A program made the translations under genes and the position numbers. Under the pieces are notes generated by a model that was given only the letters and a program-made list of their open reading frames with translations, was not told where the DNA came from and ran no database searches. A stretch of DNA of 12,634 nt from contig CAYTAJ010000067.1 in NCBI GenBank assembly GCA_964435725.1, positions 1 to 12,634 of the forward strand. Direction: 5' to 3'. Below are positions 1-7,800 of the stretch, piece by piece; positions within the stretch are counted from its first letter, which is position 1; every line of letters begins with the position of its first letter. The stretch comes from Litorimonas sp964435725 (GTDB lineage: Bacteria; Pseudomonadota; Alphaproteobacteria; Caulobacterales; Maricaulaceae).

Positions 1-28
1 AAAAAAGCCGCCTAAGAAGGCGGCTTTT
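1..28. terminator. Bidirectional intrinsic terminator
   Basis: A 6-bp all-GC stem (GCCGCC at 7-12, GGCGGC at 19-24) with a 6-nt loop is flanked by six A residues on the left and four T residues on the right. Read on the minus strand the hairpin is followed by a run of T, so it can end transcription of the minus-strand channel gene whose stop codon is at 55-57. On the plus strand it also has a short T-run, so it may serve a gene to the left of the window. Confidence 0.85.
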
Positions 29-54
29 CATTAAGTTCGATAAATTGAACGATT

Positions 55-1254
55 TTACTTACGGGTTGTTTGCTTTTTATTGGGAAACCATTTTTCAAGT
101 TTCGCCGCAGCCCAAGCGCGTCCCCCTACACCGAAGGCGATAGCGCCGCCGATACCACCGGCAACCGCTGCTGCACCTAAGCCGTATTGGAAAGCGGTGT
201 TTACGATCTCTTCGCCGAGTTCCATCTGTGCCAAGCCCATGAATGTTACAATAACGATTGTGGCATATTTGATGATTGTGCCAGCTAAATCGCCGGATGT
301 TTGCGTCACGATCTTGGACACGAAGTTTGCGATAAACAAACCGGCGCCAATAATGATTGCACCAAGAACAACGCGTCCACCCACTTCAAGAAGCGTGTTA
401 AAGACATTCGTCAGCTCAGGAATACCCAAAGCTTTCATTGCGGCGGTAAGGCCCATCAAAACGATACCGACAAAAGCGACTGTTGCGATGATGTGTGATG
501 GAACGAAATTCGGTCCTTCACCATCAAGACTGGCAACTGTCTTCAATGAATTATCAACGCCTAAAGCCGGCAATGTATTTTTAGCAAGGTTAGAAACAAA
601 CTTACCAATAAATACGGCGACACCCAAAATAATGGCCGCACCAAATATTTGAGGAATGTAGCCTAAAACCGTTTCAAGCATGCCTGAGATTGGCTCAGAG
701 ATTGACTCGATGCCGAGCGCATCAATAGCAGCGATACCAAAACCAATTAATATCAATGCAGACACTAATCCGCCTAATGATTTAGCAATATTAGTGGACG
801 TTGATTGTTCGTCTTTAAGGCCAAATTTCACAGCAAATGAGTCGACTTGGACGGCTTCTAGTGAGCTTTGTGTTGCTTCCTTGCCAACTTTGGCAACAAC
901 GCTACCAATAACAAAGAGAAGTACAGCGCCTAAAATATTTTTACCATAGCCAAGTATTCCGCTCATCATATCTGATAATGGAGATAGAGGCTCTTTAAGT
1001 GCATCGAATTGACCGAGTGCCAATAACAATGCGATTAAAAGTATAATCCAGTATAGAGCTTTACCGATTGACTTGCCGATATTTCCGCCAGTCGTCTTCG
1101 CCTGTTTACCTAGTCCGGTTCTGTTAATCGCACCGGCTACGACGGCTCTTACGAATATTGCGAAAACCCAGCCGATGAATAATGTTATGACAGCGGTGGC
1201 AGGGCCAATCGCATAATCAGGCAAAAAGCCTAAATGTTGAGATAATTGTTCCAT
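55..1254 (-). CDS. MscS-related 'conserved TM helix' membrane protein
   Basis: Predicted inner-membrane protein of 399 residues, probably a mechanosensitive-channel-like protein of the conserved-TM-helix (PF05552-type) group. Roughly nine hydrophobic segments are visible, near residues 18-42, 66-83, 103-124, 158-180, 201-224, 252-275, 293-316, 326-345 and 354-378. Three or four internal repeats share the pattern 'small loop, amphipathic stretch, GA/GV-rich helix, F(V/I)(S/A)': about 77-137, 174-240, 268-324 and a shorter one at 340-390. The last helix, rich in Gly and Ala and ending AFGVGGRAWAAAKLEKW, resembles the MscS pore helix, but the protein stops soon after it, so the MscS beta-domain is missing. 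An upstream in-frame start at 1323 exists, but the ATG at 1254 is preceded by a strong GGAGGG (1265-1270), so I prefer 1254. In the family such proteins are linked to osmotic protection; actual gating here is inference. Confidence 0.8.
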   Translation of the reverse strand: MEQLSQHLGFLPDYAIGPATAVITLFIGWVFAIFVRAVVAGAINRTGLGKQAKTTGGNIGKSIGKALYWIILLIALLLALGQFDALKEPLSPLSDMMSGILGYGKNILGAVLLFVIGSVVAKVGKEATQSSLEAVQVDSFAVKFGLKDEQSTSTNIAKSLGGLVSALILIGFGIAAIDALGIESISEPISGMLETVLGYIPQIFGAAIILGVAVFIGKFVSNLAKNTLPALGVDNSLKTVASLDGEGPNFVPSHIIATVAFVGIVLMGLTAAMKALGIPELTNVFNTLLEVGGRVVLGAIIIGAGLFIANFVSKIVTQTSGDLAGTIIKYATIVIVTFMGLAQMELGEEIVNTAFQYGLGAAAVAGGIGGAIAFGVGGRAWAAAKLEKWFPNKKQTTRK

Positions 1255-1260
1255 TGTTAT

Positions 1261-1270
1261 TCTTCCCTCC
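1261..1270 (-). promoter_or_regulatory. Ribosome-binding site deciding the channel gene start
   Basis: On the minus strand this reads GGAGGGAAGA, followed after 6 nt by the ATG at 1254. It is much better than anything ahead of the longer in-frame start at 1323, so it fixes the shorter protein. Confidence 0.75.
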
Positions 1271-1321
1271 AGAATAAATTTACAGCCCGCAGAGGTGCGA
1301 GTGTCCCAAATTAACCTTTCC

Positions 1322-1351
1322 AAGGTTTAACATGAACAAAGGCTTAACATG
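1322..1351. repeat. 13-bp direct repeat, 17-bp period
   Basis: AAGGTTTAACATG (1322-1334) recurs as AAGGCTTAACATG (1339-1351) with one mismatch. The first copy overlaps the right arm of a short AACCTT/AAGGTT inverted repeat. It could be a regulator binding site for the divergent genes; no regulator is identified. Confidence 0.6.
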
Positions 1352-1357
1352 GTTTCA

Positions 1358-1367
1358 GAGTCGAATC
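1358..1367. promoter_or_regulatory. Two abutting GANTC (CcrM-type) methylation sites
   Basis: GAGTC (1358-1362) is followed directly by GAATC (1363-1367). In many Alphaproteobacteria CcrM methylates GANTC and GcrA reads the methylation state at promoters. I saw no GANTC in the other larger intergenic regions of this window. That these sites act in regulation is inference. Confidence 0.4.
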
Positions 1368-1449
1368 ACGCAAAAGCGTAAAAACCAGAGATTATTTTGT
1401 TTGTGCACAAGACTTGACGACAATAACCCGCTGGGCGAGGACGCTGATT

Positions 1450-1545
1450 ATGGCTCCTATTCGTAACAAGCCGCTTTTCTATGGCCTGTGTCTCTTTTCT
1501 TTTGGGACATTAGCGCTCGCCATTATTCTGATAAGTTTGAAATAG
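1450..1545 (+). CDS. 31-residue single-TM microprotein upstream of zapE
   Basis: A short reading frame of 31 codons starts at ATG 1450 and stops at TAG 1543-1545. It has a good ribosome-binding site, GAGGA at 1437-1441, 8 nt before the ATG. The product has a basic N-terminus (MAPIRNK) followed by about 21 hydrophobic residues (PLFYGLCLFSFGTLALAIIL) and ends ISLK, so it should be a small membrane-anchored peptide. Its stop is only 2 nt before the zapE ATG, and zapE lacks an obvious ribosome-binding site, which suggests translational coupling. The arrangement (basic start, aromatic-Gly stretch, one TM) loosely resembles the N-terminal anchor of CcmE, but it is far too short to be CcmE. No function is assigned. 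Confidence 0.6.
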   Translation: MAPIRNKPLFYGLCLFSFGTLALAIILISLK

Positions 1546-1547
1546 TC

Positions 1548-2651
1548 ATGAGCGTCGAAGCCAAGCTGCGAGCCTATATCGCCAAAGGGACATTACAAGA
1601 GGACCAAGCCCAGATAGACGCCGCCCAAGCGCTCGACAGATTACTGCGTCACTTGGAGGTGCGACCGGACTCGCGGTTTATGTTGAGAGTATTCAGGCGT
1701 CCTGAAACGATCAAAGGGCTTTATCTTTGGGGCGGTGTTGGGCGTGGCAAATCCATGCTGATGGACTGGTTCTTTGAAGAGGTTCAAATCAAAGCCAAAC
1801 GCCGTGTCCATTTTCATGCCTTTATGTTGGATGTTCATGCGCGCATAAATGAACGCCGAAAATTCAAAGACAATGACGGCGACCCGATTGCACCGGTTGC
1901 CAAGGATATTGCGAAAGACGCCAGGCTGCTTTGCTTTGATGAATTTCATGTTACGGATATTACCGATGCCATGATTTTATCCCGACTATTTGACGCGCTC
2001 TGGGCGGAAGGCGTTGTCGTGGTGGCGACCTCTAACCGTCCACCGGAAGATCTTTATAAAAATGGATTGAACCGGCCGCTCTTTGAGCCCTTCATTGAAC
2101 GTATGCCTGAATTTTTGGTTATTCATGAATTTGCAGGCGAAACCGATCATCGCCTGCGTCAGCTCGAAGCCGCCCCGGTTTATTACACGCCTTTGGGCCC
2201 AGAAGCTGAAGCGGGGATAGACGCCGCTTGGGAGCGTTTGATTGGTGGGGCGAGGCCTCGCGAAACGGTGTTGACTGTACAGGGGCGGGACCTCATTTTG
2301 CGGCGCACGGCGGCAGGGACAGCAAGGGCGAGCTTTGACAGACTCTGTAATAACAATCTCGGTGCGGCAGATTATTTGCGCCTGTCTCATGCCTTCCAGA
2401 CTTTAATATTGGAAAACGTTCCAAAAATGGGCCCGGAGAGCCGGAACCAAGCCAAGCGTTTTGTCACGCTCATAGACGCGCTTTATGAAACGCGCACCAA
2501 ACTGATTATGAGCGCGGAGACAGACCCTGAAGACCTCTATCCCAAAGGGGATGGGGCGTTTGAATTCGAACGCACGATCAGCCGCCTCATAGAAATGCGC
2601 AGCCACGATTATCTGGCCGAGCGCCGCGTTATGGGGACATCTGAACCATAG
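1548..2651 (+). CDS. zapE: Cell division protein ZapE / AFG1-like ATPase
   Basis: A 367-residue P-loop ATPase of the AFG1/ZapE family. The Walker A motif GGVGRGKS is at residues 62-69, Walker B LLCFDE at 127-132 followed by FHVTDITDAM, and a sensor-like TSNRPP at 161-166 leads into the family signature LYKNGLNRPLFEPFI. In E. coli ZapE acts at the Z-ring late in division; the mitochondrial relative AFG1/LACE1 works in inner-membrane protein quality control. A longer GTG start at 1488 is in frame, but it would lie inside the microprotein frame without a good ribosome-binding site. The ATG at 1548 gives the usual family N-terminus and sits 2 nt after the upstream stop. In many Alphaproteobacteria the next gene is mdh; here about 9.7 kb separates them. 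Confidence 0.93.
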   Translation: MSVEAKLRAYIAKGTLQEDQAQIDAAQALDRLLRHLEVRPDSRFMLRVFRRPETIKGLYLWGGVGRGKSMLMDWFFEEVQIKAKRRVHFHAFMLDVHARINERRKFKDNDGDPIAPVAKDIAKDARLLCFDEFHVTDITDAMILSRLFDALWAEGVVVVATSNRPPEDLYKNGLNRPLFEPFIERMPEFLVIHEFAGETDHRLRQLEAAPVYYTPLGPEAEAGIDAAWERLIGGARPRETVLTVQGRDLILRRTAAGTARASFDRLCNNNLGAADYLRLSHAFQTLILENVPKMGPESRNQAKRFVTLIDALYETRTKLIMSAETDPEDLYPKGDGAFEFERTISRLIEMRSHDYLAERRVMGTSEP

Positions 2652-2680
2652 CTAAGACGCTGATAATCTACATTGAAGTT

Positions 2681-2713
2681 TTGACAGCGCTGTCATATTC
2701 TTCTGCAAATAAA
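2681..2713 (+). promoter_or_regulatory. Candidate promoter of the GH5 gene
   Basis: A perfect -35 hexamer TTGACA lies at 2681-2686, about 50 bp before the GH5 start. The -10 is unclear: the region 2704-2713 (TGCAAATAAA) is AT-rich but matches TATAAT poorly. The -35 box is embedded in the palindrome at 2682-2695, so a protein bound there would block the promoter. No terminator was seen after zapE, so read-through from zapE is also possible. Confidence 0.4.
2682..2695. promoter_or_regulatory. Perfect 14-bp palindrome, LacI-family-style operator
   Basis: TGACAGCGCTGTCA is a perfect inverted repeat with a central CG. Its AGCGCT core is shared with LacI-family operators in Alpha- and Gammaproteobacteria, such as the xylose/xylan box TGGTAGCGCTAACA. 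It overlaps the candidate -35 and lies about 40 bp ahead of a glycoside hydrolase gene, the usual place for a sugar-responsive repressor site. No LacI-type gene is in this window. One 14-bp perfect palindrome somewhere in 12.6 kb is not surprising by chance, so location and core sequence carry the argument. Confidence 0.5.
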
Positions 2714-2736
2714 CAAAAATTCTCAGGGGATTGATG

Positions 2737-4305
2737 ATGACACGTTTTTTGATGAGCGCTTGTTTAACGGCTGCAATGTTGGGCACATTCGGCCTGAGCG
2801 CAGCTGACAACTTTGACGTCAAACGCTGCATGAATATGGGCAATGCGCTGGACGCGCCCAAAGAGGGTGAGTGGGGTCATGTCATTCAGGCTGACTCTTT
2901 TCGAGTCATTAAACAGGCCGGGTTTGATACGGTGCGTATCCCAATTCGCTGGAGTGCGCATACGGGCGGGGGGCCAAACTATAAGATCAATGACCGATTT
3001 TTCAGGCGTGTTGATGAGGTTATTAATCAGGCGCTATCCCAAGATTTACAGGTCATTATTAATGTCCATCATTTCGAAGAGCTGAATGAAGATCCGCAAG
3101 GGAATTTCGCAAAGTTCATTGCGCTCTGGTCGCAAATCGCGCCGCGCTATGCCTCTTTGCCGGATAGTGTGTATTTCGAAGTGTTGAATGAACCGAACGG
3201 AAAGCTTGGTGGTGATATCATGCGCCAGGTTCTGAAAGCGGGGTTTAATAAAATTCGCGAAACGAATCCGACGCGCATTCTAATTTTGGGCGGTGAGAAT
3301 TGGTCCGGCATTAATACATTGCCCAGTATTCCGGCAATTGATGATCCGAACCAAGTCTACACGTTTCATTATTATGACCCGTTCGAGTTCACCCATCAAA
3401 AAACAAGTTGGACCCATTTGGAAAATAGCGGTTCACGCGGTTGGGGCAGTCGAGACGATCGTCGACAGCTAAAAGCGGCGGCAGACTATGCCAAGAAAAC
3501 ACAAGATGATTTGGGTATCCCTTTATTTATGGGGGAAATCGGTGCCTATCAAAAAGCGCCTTATGATGATGTCGTGCGTTATACCGAAGAAACGCGCAAA
3601 GCCTTTGAAGGGGCTGGCATAAGCTGGTGTGTCTGGAGCTTTACCGAAACCTTCCCTTTTTATGATCAGAATACCCGCCGCTGGGATGAGCAAAAACTGG
3701 CCGCTCTAGGCTTGGGTTATGGTGCGTCTTCTGTTCCTCTTTCAAATAAGGCTTCGAAAAAACCGACCATATCATTCAAAGGCCAAAGTCTGGATCAGGT
3801 GTTTACAGATATACAGAAACGCGTTGGCCGCAATGCCGTCATTATGATGTCCCCTTATGTTGATGAATTAGGCTCATACGGCCCTGCTAAAATCTCAATT
3901 AAATCAGATAAGGCTGTGCCTGAGGGTCAGGTCTTAGACATCAAAACGGCAAAAGGCCAAAATCCTTGGGATAGCGCTTTGTCCGGCGCTTTCATTCCGC
4001 CGGTCAAGAGAGGCGACACAATTTTGATGACGTATTGGGCAAAGGCTGTCAGTGGTCCGGGTAATATCGCCTCTGTTGGTATCCAACTCGCCCAAGAACC
4101 TTATTCCGCCTTGTCAACGAACTCGGAAACACTGAGCTCTCAGTGGGAACAATATTATATCAGTGCCAAGGCGGACAGAGATTATGCGCCTGAAGAATTG
4201 GGCTTCACCTTGCAAGTCGCTGGGGCCGCACAAACGCTTCGAGTAGGCCCAATTCTTGTCATGAATTTCGGTCAAAACGTGCCGGCTTCGCGTCTGCCCC
4301 AATAA
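2737..4305 (+). CDS. Secreted GH5 endoglucanase-like glycosidase with C-terminal CBM-like module
   Basis: A 522-residue exported enzyme of the glycoside hydrolase family 5 (cellulase) fold, expected to cut beta-1,4-glucan or a similar beta-glycan with retention. A signal peptide covers residues 1-22 (cleavage after GLSA). The catalytic domain runs from about 25 to 330: MGNALDAP (34-41), RIPIRW (67-72), NVHHFEE (109-115), the acid/base Glu152 in VLNEP, and the nucleophile Glu267 in FMGEIG. HYYDPF (211-216) and the late WCVWSF (297-302) are also typical. Residues 341-522 form a second domain with a beta-sandwich look (GDTILMTYWAKA; LQVAGAAQTLRVGPILVM), resembling CBM4/9-type carbohydrate-binding modules. 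ATG or TTG codons at 2731, 2734 and 2737 are in frame; AGGGG at 2725-2729 is 7 nt from 2737, the best spacing. Substrate and GH5 subfamily cannot be told from sequence alone. Confidence 0.9.
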   Translation: MTRFLMSACLTAAMLGTFGLSAADNFDVKRCMNMGNALDAPKEGEWGHVIQADSFRVIKQAGFDTVRIPIRWSAHTGGGPNYKINDRFFRRVDEVINQALSQDLQVIINVHHFEELNEDPQGNFAKFIALWSQIAPRYASLPDSVYFEVLNEPNGKLGGDIMRQVLKAGFNKIRETNPTRILILGGENWSGINTLPSIPAIDDPNQVYTFHYYDPFEFTHQKTSWTHLENSGSRGWGSRDDRRQLKAAADYAKKTQDDLGIPLFMGEIGAYQKAPYDDVVRYTEETRKAFEGAGISWCVWSFTETFPFYDQNTRRWDEQKLAALGLGYGASSVPLSNKASKKPTISFKGQSLDQVFTDIQKRVGRNAVIMMSPYVDELGSYGPAKISIKSDKAVPEGQVLDIKTAKGQNPWDSALSGAFIPPVKRGDTILMTYWAKAVSGPGNIASVGIQLAQEPYSALSTNSETLSSQWEQYYISAKADRDYAPEELGFTLQVAGAAQTLRVGPILVMNFGQNVPASRLPQ

Positions 4306-4816
4306 GGTCAAGTTGAGATGATATAAACGGCGGTCGATTTATGCCCAATAAAGGCCGCGTTGATTAACTGTTCCTGTAACGGCCTATAGCTTTGTTTTGG
4401 GGGTTCTGAATTGATGTTAGTTGGAAATTAGTGCGTAAAGCCTACCCAGAAGTCCTTAACTCGGCCCCTTAAGGCTGAAATTTTGTGCGATGAGTGTCTC
4501 CAATTGTTCTTTTGTGTGTCTTGAGAAGAATTGTCGAAATGAAAGGCGTTGGTCAAAATAAGGTAATTTAAACTAAACTAACAGCATTTTAGAAAAATTA
4601 TTCCCTTATCACGTGTTTTTTCTCTTCTATTCGTGAGGAATTACCTCTGAGGGCGCTTCTCTCAATTGTATTGCGGTGTTGCCTCAATGGCACAGTGCTC
4701 ATCAAATTGTTAAAAAGCGGCAACTTTTGACCTTGATTTGATAAAATGCCGTGATTAATGAAATTTAATAATGGCCGGAGCACCAGCTTTCGAGCCTAAA
4801 ATATTAAGGGAACATT
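4306..4816. other. 511-bp non-coding region upstream of the TonB receptor
   Basis: No convincing gene is visible here. The left half has a small hairpin, CCTTAA/TTAAGG (4454-4459, 4469-4474), with a 9-nt loop but no prompt T-run, and an imperfect stem around 4327-4358; neither is a clear terminator for the GH5 gene. The right half is AT-rich and should hold the receptor promoter. An interrupted palindrome GAGG-CCTC lies near 4635-4648. No copy of the 14-bp palindrome found before the GH5 gene could be seen. The length leaves room for a long 5' leader or an unrecognised small RNA. Confidence 0.5.
4739..4747 (+). promoter_or_regulatory. Candidate extended -10 promoter of the TonB receptor
   Basis: TGATAAAAT fits the extended -10 pattern TGnTAnAAT, 69 bp before the receptor ATG. 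No good -35 hexamer is present at the matching distance (TTGACC at 4727-4732 is too close), which an extended -10 can tolerate. The start of transcription is inferred only. Confidence 0.3.
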
Positions 4817-7800
4817 ATGATCGATCAAAATTTGAAGGGGTTCTTGCTAGGCACGACCCTCATTGCGGGATTACCATTTTATGCGGGAAGTGCGGCCTAT
4901 GCGCAAACCGCAGACGAACCAGTAGTAGAATTAACTGAAGAAGAGGAATCTTCAGATGAGGCTGATGAAGTGGTTGTTACGGGGTCAAGACTAAGAAGAG
5001 ACACCTTTACGTCCACAGCGCCAATTCAGGTTATTACGGCAGAAAATGCCGCTGAGGAAGGTTTGTTCAGCGCTGTAGAAATCCTTCAGTCTAACGCGGC
5101 GGCGTCCGGTCAACAAATTGACTCAACTTTCCAGGGTTTCGTACTTGACAATGGCCCCGGCTCAGAAACGATTAACCTTCGCGCTTTGGGTGCTGACCGT
5201 ACCCTCGTTTTGCTAAATGGTCGCCGTATTGGGCCGTCAGGGGCTGAAGGGTCGCCTTCACAGCCTTCTGTAAACCTTATTCCTTCAACAATGGTTGATC
5301 GTTTTGATCTTCTACTAGATGGCGCGTCAGCGGTTTATGGCTCGGACGCGGTTGCAGGTGTTGTTAACGTCATTCTGCGTAATGATTATGATGGCTTGGA
5401 ATTGGATGTTTTCGCCGACACGCCAGAGCAGGGAGCCGGTCAAGACTACTTTATCGGGGCACGTTATGGTATAAATGCAGATAGAGGCTTTATTGGTGGT
5501 GCGGTTGAATACACATACCAAGATCCATGGTTTGCCTCTGATCGCGATTTCTTGAACAATAACGGTTTAGGCTGTGAAACATATCGCGAAATAACAGAAA
5601 CAGGCGAAATTCGTACAAATGATATTTCAAATACACGTTTGGATAATTTGCTTGGCTTGACGTCAGATCCGGGGCCTTGTCGCCCGACACGCCTAACGCA
5701 ACGTTTTGCGACATTAGATGGCGGTTTTGGTTCTATTTATTTCCAGCCTGAAATCAACAACACAGGCATCGGATTTTCTGAGTCAACATTGTTCAGCGTT
5801 CCAATCGATGGCAATGGCGACGGTGTGCGTGACGTTGTTTTCTCAAACTTCTCGCCAAACGGGCAACAATCTGAGATTCAGCAGTTCGTAAATGAACAAG
5901 ACCAGATTTCCGTCTTTGCAAATGGTGAATATACGTTCGAAGGCGAAGGTAATAACACCATGTATTTTGAATTCTTACATGTTGACCGATCTATTGAAGC
6001 GACAGGGGGGCAACCACAATTATTCCCAACGGTTCCTGGTAACAACCCGTTCAACCCCTGTAATATCGACAATAATGACTGTGGGGCTGCCTATAACTCC
6101 ATTCTGGCGGATCCGGGTTATGTTCAAAACTTCACAACATTCTTGAACTCTGATTTGAACCCGTTCGGAACGACAAATTGTTTTGGTTTGCCTGATGCTA
6201 TTTGTACGCCTGCAACATTTGGGCTTAATCGAGCAACAGGTCAAAGCCTTGACGTGCTTCCAATCGTAGGTGTCTTGGGTGACCGTAATGTGGTTGAAGT
6301 TAATCTGGCACAATCACGAATTGTTACTGGGCTTAAAGGCGATTTGCCATTCATTACACAAGGACCTTTGAATGACTGGAGTTTTGATCTCTCTGCTCAG
6401 TATTCTTACTCTCAAGGGGAATCCCTAAGAACAGGTGTGCGCGAAGATAGATTGAATTTAGCTTTGGGTATCAACCCAGTTACAGGGGCAACTTTGAATG
6501 CACCTTGTGAAAATGCAAGCAGTTTTGGTAATGATGTTGGCACAGGTTGTGTACCTGTAAACCTATTTGCGCCGTCATTATATGTGTCTGCTGCGGGCGG
6601 TGATTTCGCCTCTCAAGCAGAGCGTGATTATCTGTTCGGCGACCGCACATTTGACACAAGAATCGGTCAACTTGTTCTCTCCGGTATCATTCAAGGCGAT
6701 ATATTCGAATTGCCTGGTGGTGAGGCCAGCCTCTTATTGGGTGCTGAATATCGCGAAGATACAATTGACTCGGCTCCAAATAATGTTGCGCGTGATGGCC
6801 TCTTGTTCGGTTTCTTCGCTGATGGCGGTGCCGTAGGTGATGTGACCAATAAAGAACTCTTTGCTGAAATGAGCTTGCCTTTGGGCACAGGTAATACTGG
6901 CTTAAAAGAACTCAACATTGATTTGGCAGGCCGTTTAACGGACAATGAGTTTTATGGTACGAACGCAACCTATTCTGTGAAAGCAGGTTGGAGACCGATT
7001 GACCCACTATTATTGCGTGCGACTTACGGAACATCATTCCGTGCTCCAAATACACGCGAACTTTTCTTAAGAGCACAATCAGCATTTAATAATAACTTTG
7101 CTGATATCTGTGCTGTTCCGGATGAAGCTTTTGAAACCGGCTTGGGAGATACAGACGGGGTTTATACTCGAAGCAATGATTTCCGTAATGATAGAATTTT
7201 GGATAACTGCCGTGCGGCAGGCGTCGATCCTGAATCATACCGTGCAAATAATAACTTCTATTCTATCGAAGTAGAAAGTGGAGGTGTTGCAACAGGTGGT
7301 GTGCCTGGATTTGAGAATTTGGATCCCGAGACATCAACAAGCTATACACTCGGCGGATCATTTGAGCAGCCTTTCTTCGACAGCTTTGATGCAACATTTG
7401 GTGTGACTTACTTTAACCTTGAAATCGAAGACTCGATTTTCGAAGTAGGTTCTGCATTCGTTGTTAATTCATGCTATGCTGGTGAAGCTAACTTGCAATC
7501 TCGTTTCTGTGGCCTCTTTGATCGCGGTGCTGATGGTGATATTGACCTTGTGTCTACGCCTTTCTTGAACCTCAACAAGGATAGTGCTGAGTTCATCGAT
7601 TATAATTTCCGCTTCGATAAGAGCGATATCGAGTTATTTGACCGTAACTGGGACATCTTTGGCCGGACACAAATTTCACAATATCTCTCTCGGAGTTCAG
7701 AACTTATTGCTAACACCGATGGTGACGTTAACTTTGATGAGCGTGTAGGAGAGTTTGGTGTTCCGGAATGGACGGGTTCTGCTACTGTTGGATTTACACA

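Larger units (their letters stand above)
1255..1449. promoter_or_regulatory. Divergent intergenic region between the channel gene and the zapE unit
   Basis: This 195-bp region must hold promoters for both the minus-strand channel gene and the plus-strand microprotein-zapE unit. Visible structure: an AACCTT/AAGGTT inverted repeat (1313-1318, 1322-1327), a 13-bp direct repeat with one mismatch (1322-1334 and 1339-1351), two abutting GANTC sites (1358-1367) and a 10-bp palindrome TTGTGCACAA (1401-1410). A TTGACG hexamer at 1414-1419 resembles a -35 box, but no matching -10 is found at 16-18 bp. I cannot place a transcription start. Confidence 0.5.

Noticed and set aside
80..652. 190-codon open frame on the plus strand
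   Set aside because: It is the antisense shadow of the channel gene. Its proline-, threonine- and isoleucine-rich product has no domain look, and no ribosome-binding site was found.
1401..1410. Palindrome TTGTGCACAA
   Set aside because: A 10-bp perfect palindrome is expected about a dozen times in this length; with no repeat or partner site it was not treated as an operator.
4454..4484. CCTTAA/TTAAGG hairpin followed later by TTTT as a GH5 terminator
   Set aside because: The stem is only 6 bp with a 9-nt loop, the T-run is 6 nt away and the hairpin is about 150 bp after the stop codon.
4490..4561. 23-codon frame with three cysteines in the 511-bp gap
   Set aside because: There is no ribosome-binding site before the ATG, and a frame this short is expected by chance.
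4755..4768. TTAA-N6-TTAA resembling a CtrA box
   Set aside because: The accepted CtrA site has a 7-nt spacer and ends TTAAC; in this AT-rich stretch the match is weak.
4598..4783. 61-codon minus-strand frame in the receptor upstream region
   Set aside because: It begins with GTG, has no ribosome-binding site and no recognisable protein character.
4771..4938. 55-codon frame overlapping the receptor start, with a cysteine-rich stretch
   Set aside because: There is no ribosome-binding site, and it runs out of frame through the receptor signal-peptide coding region; the receptor frame is clearly the real one.
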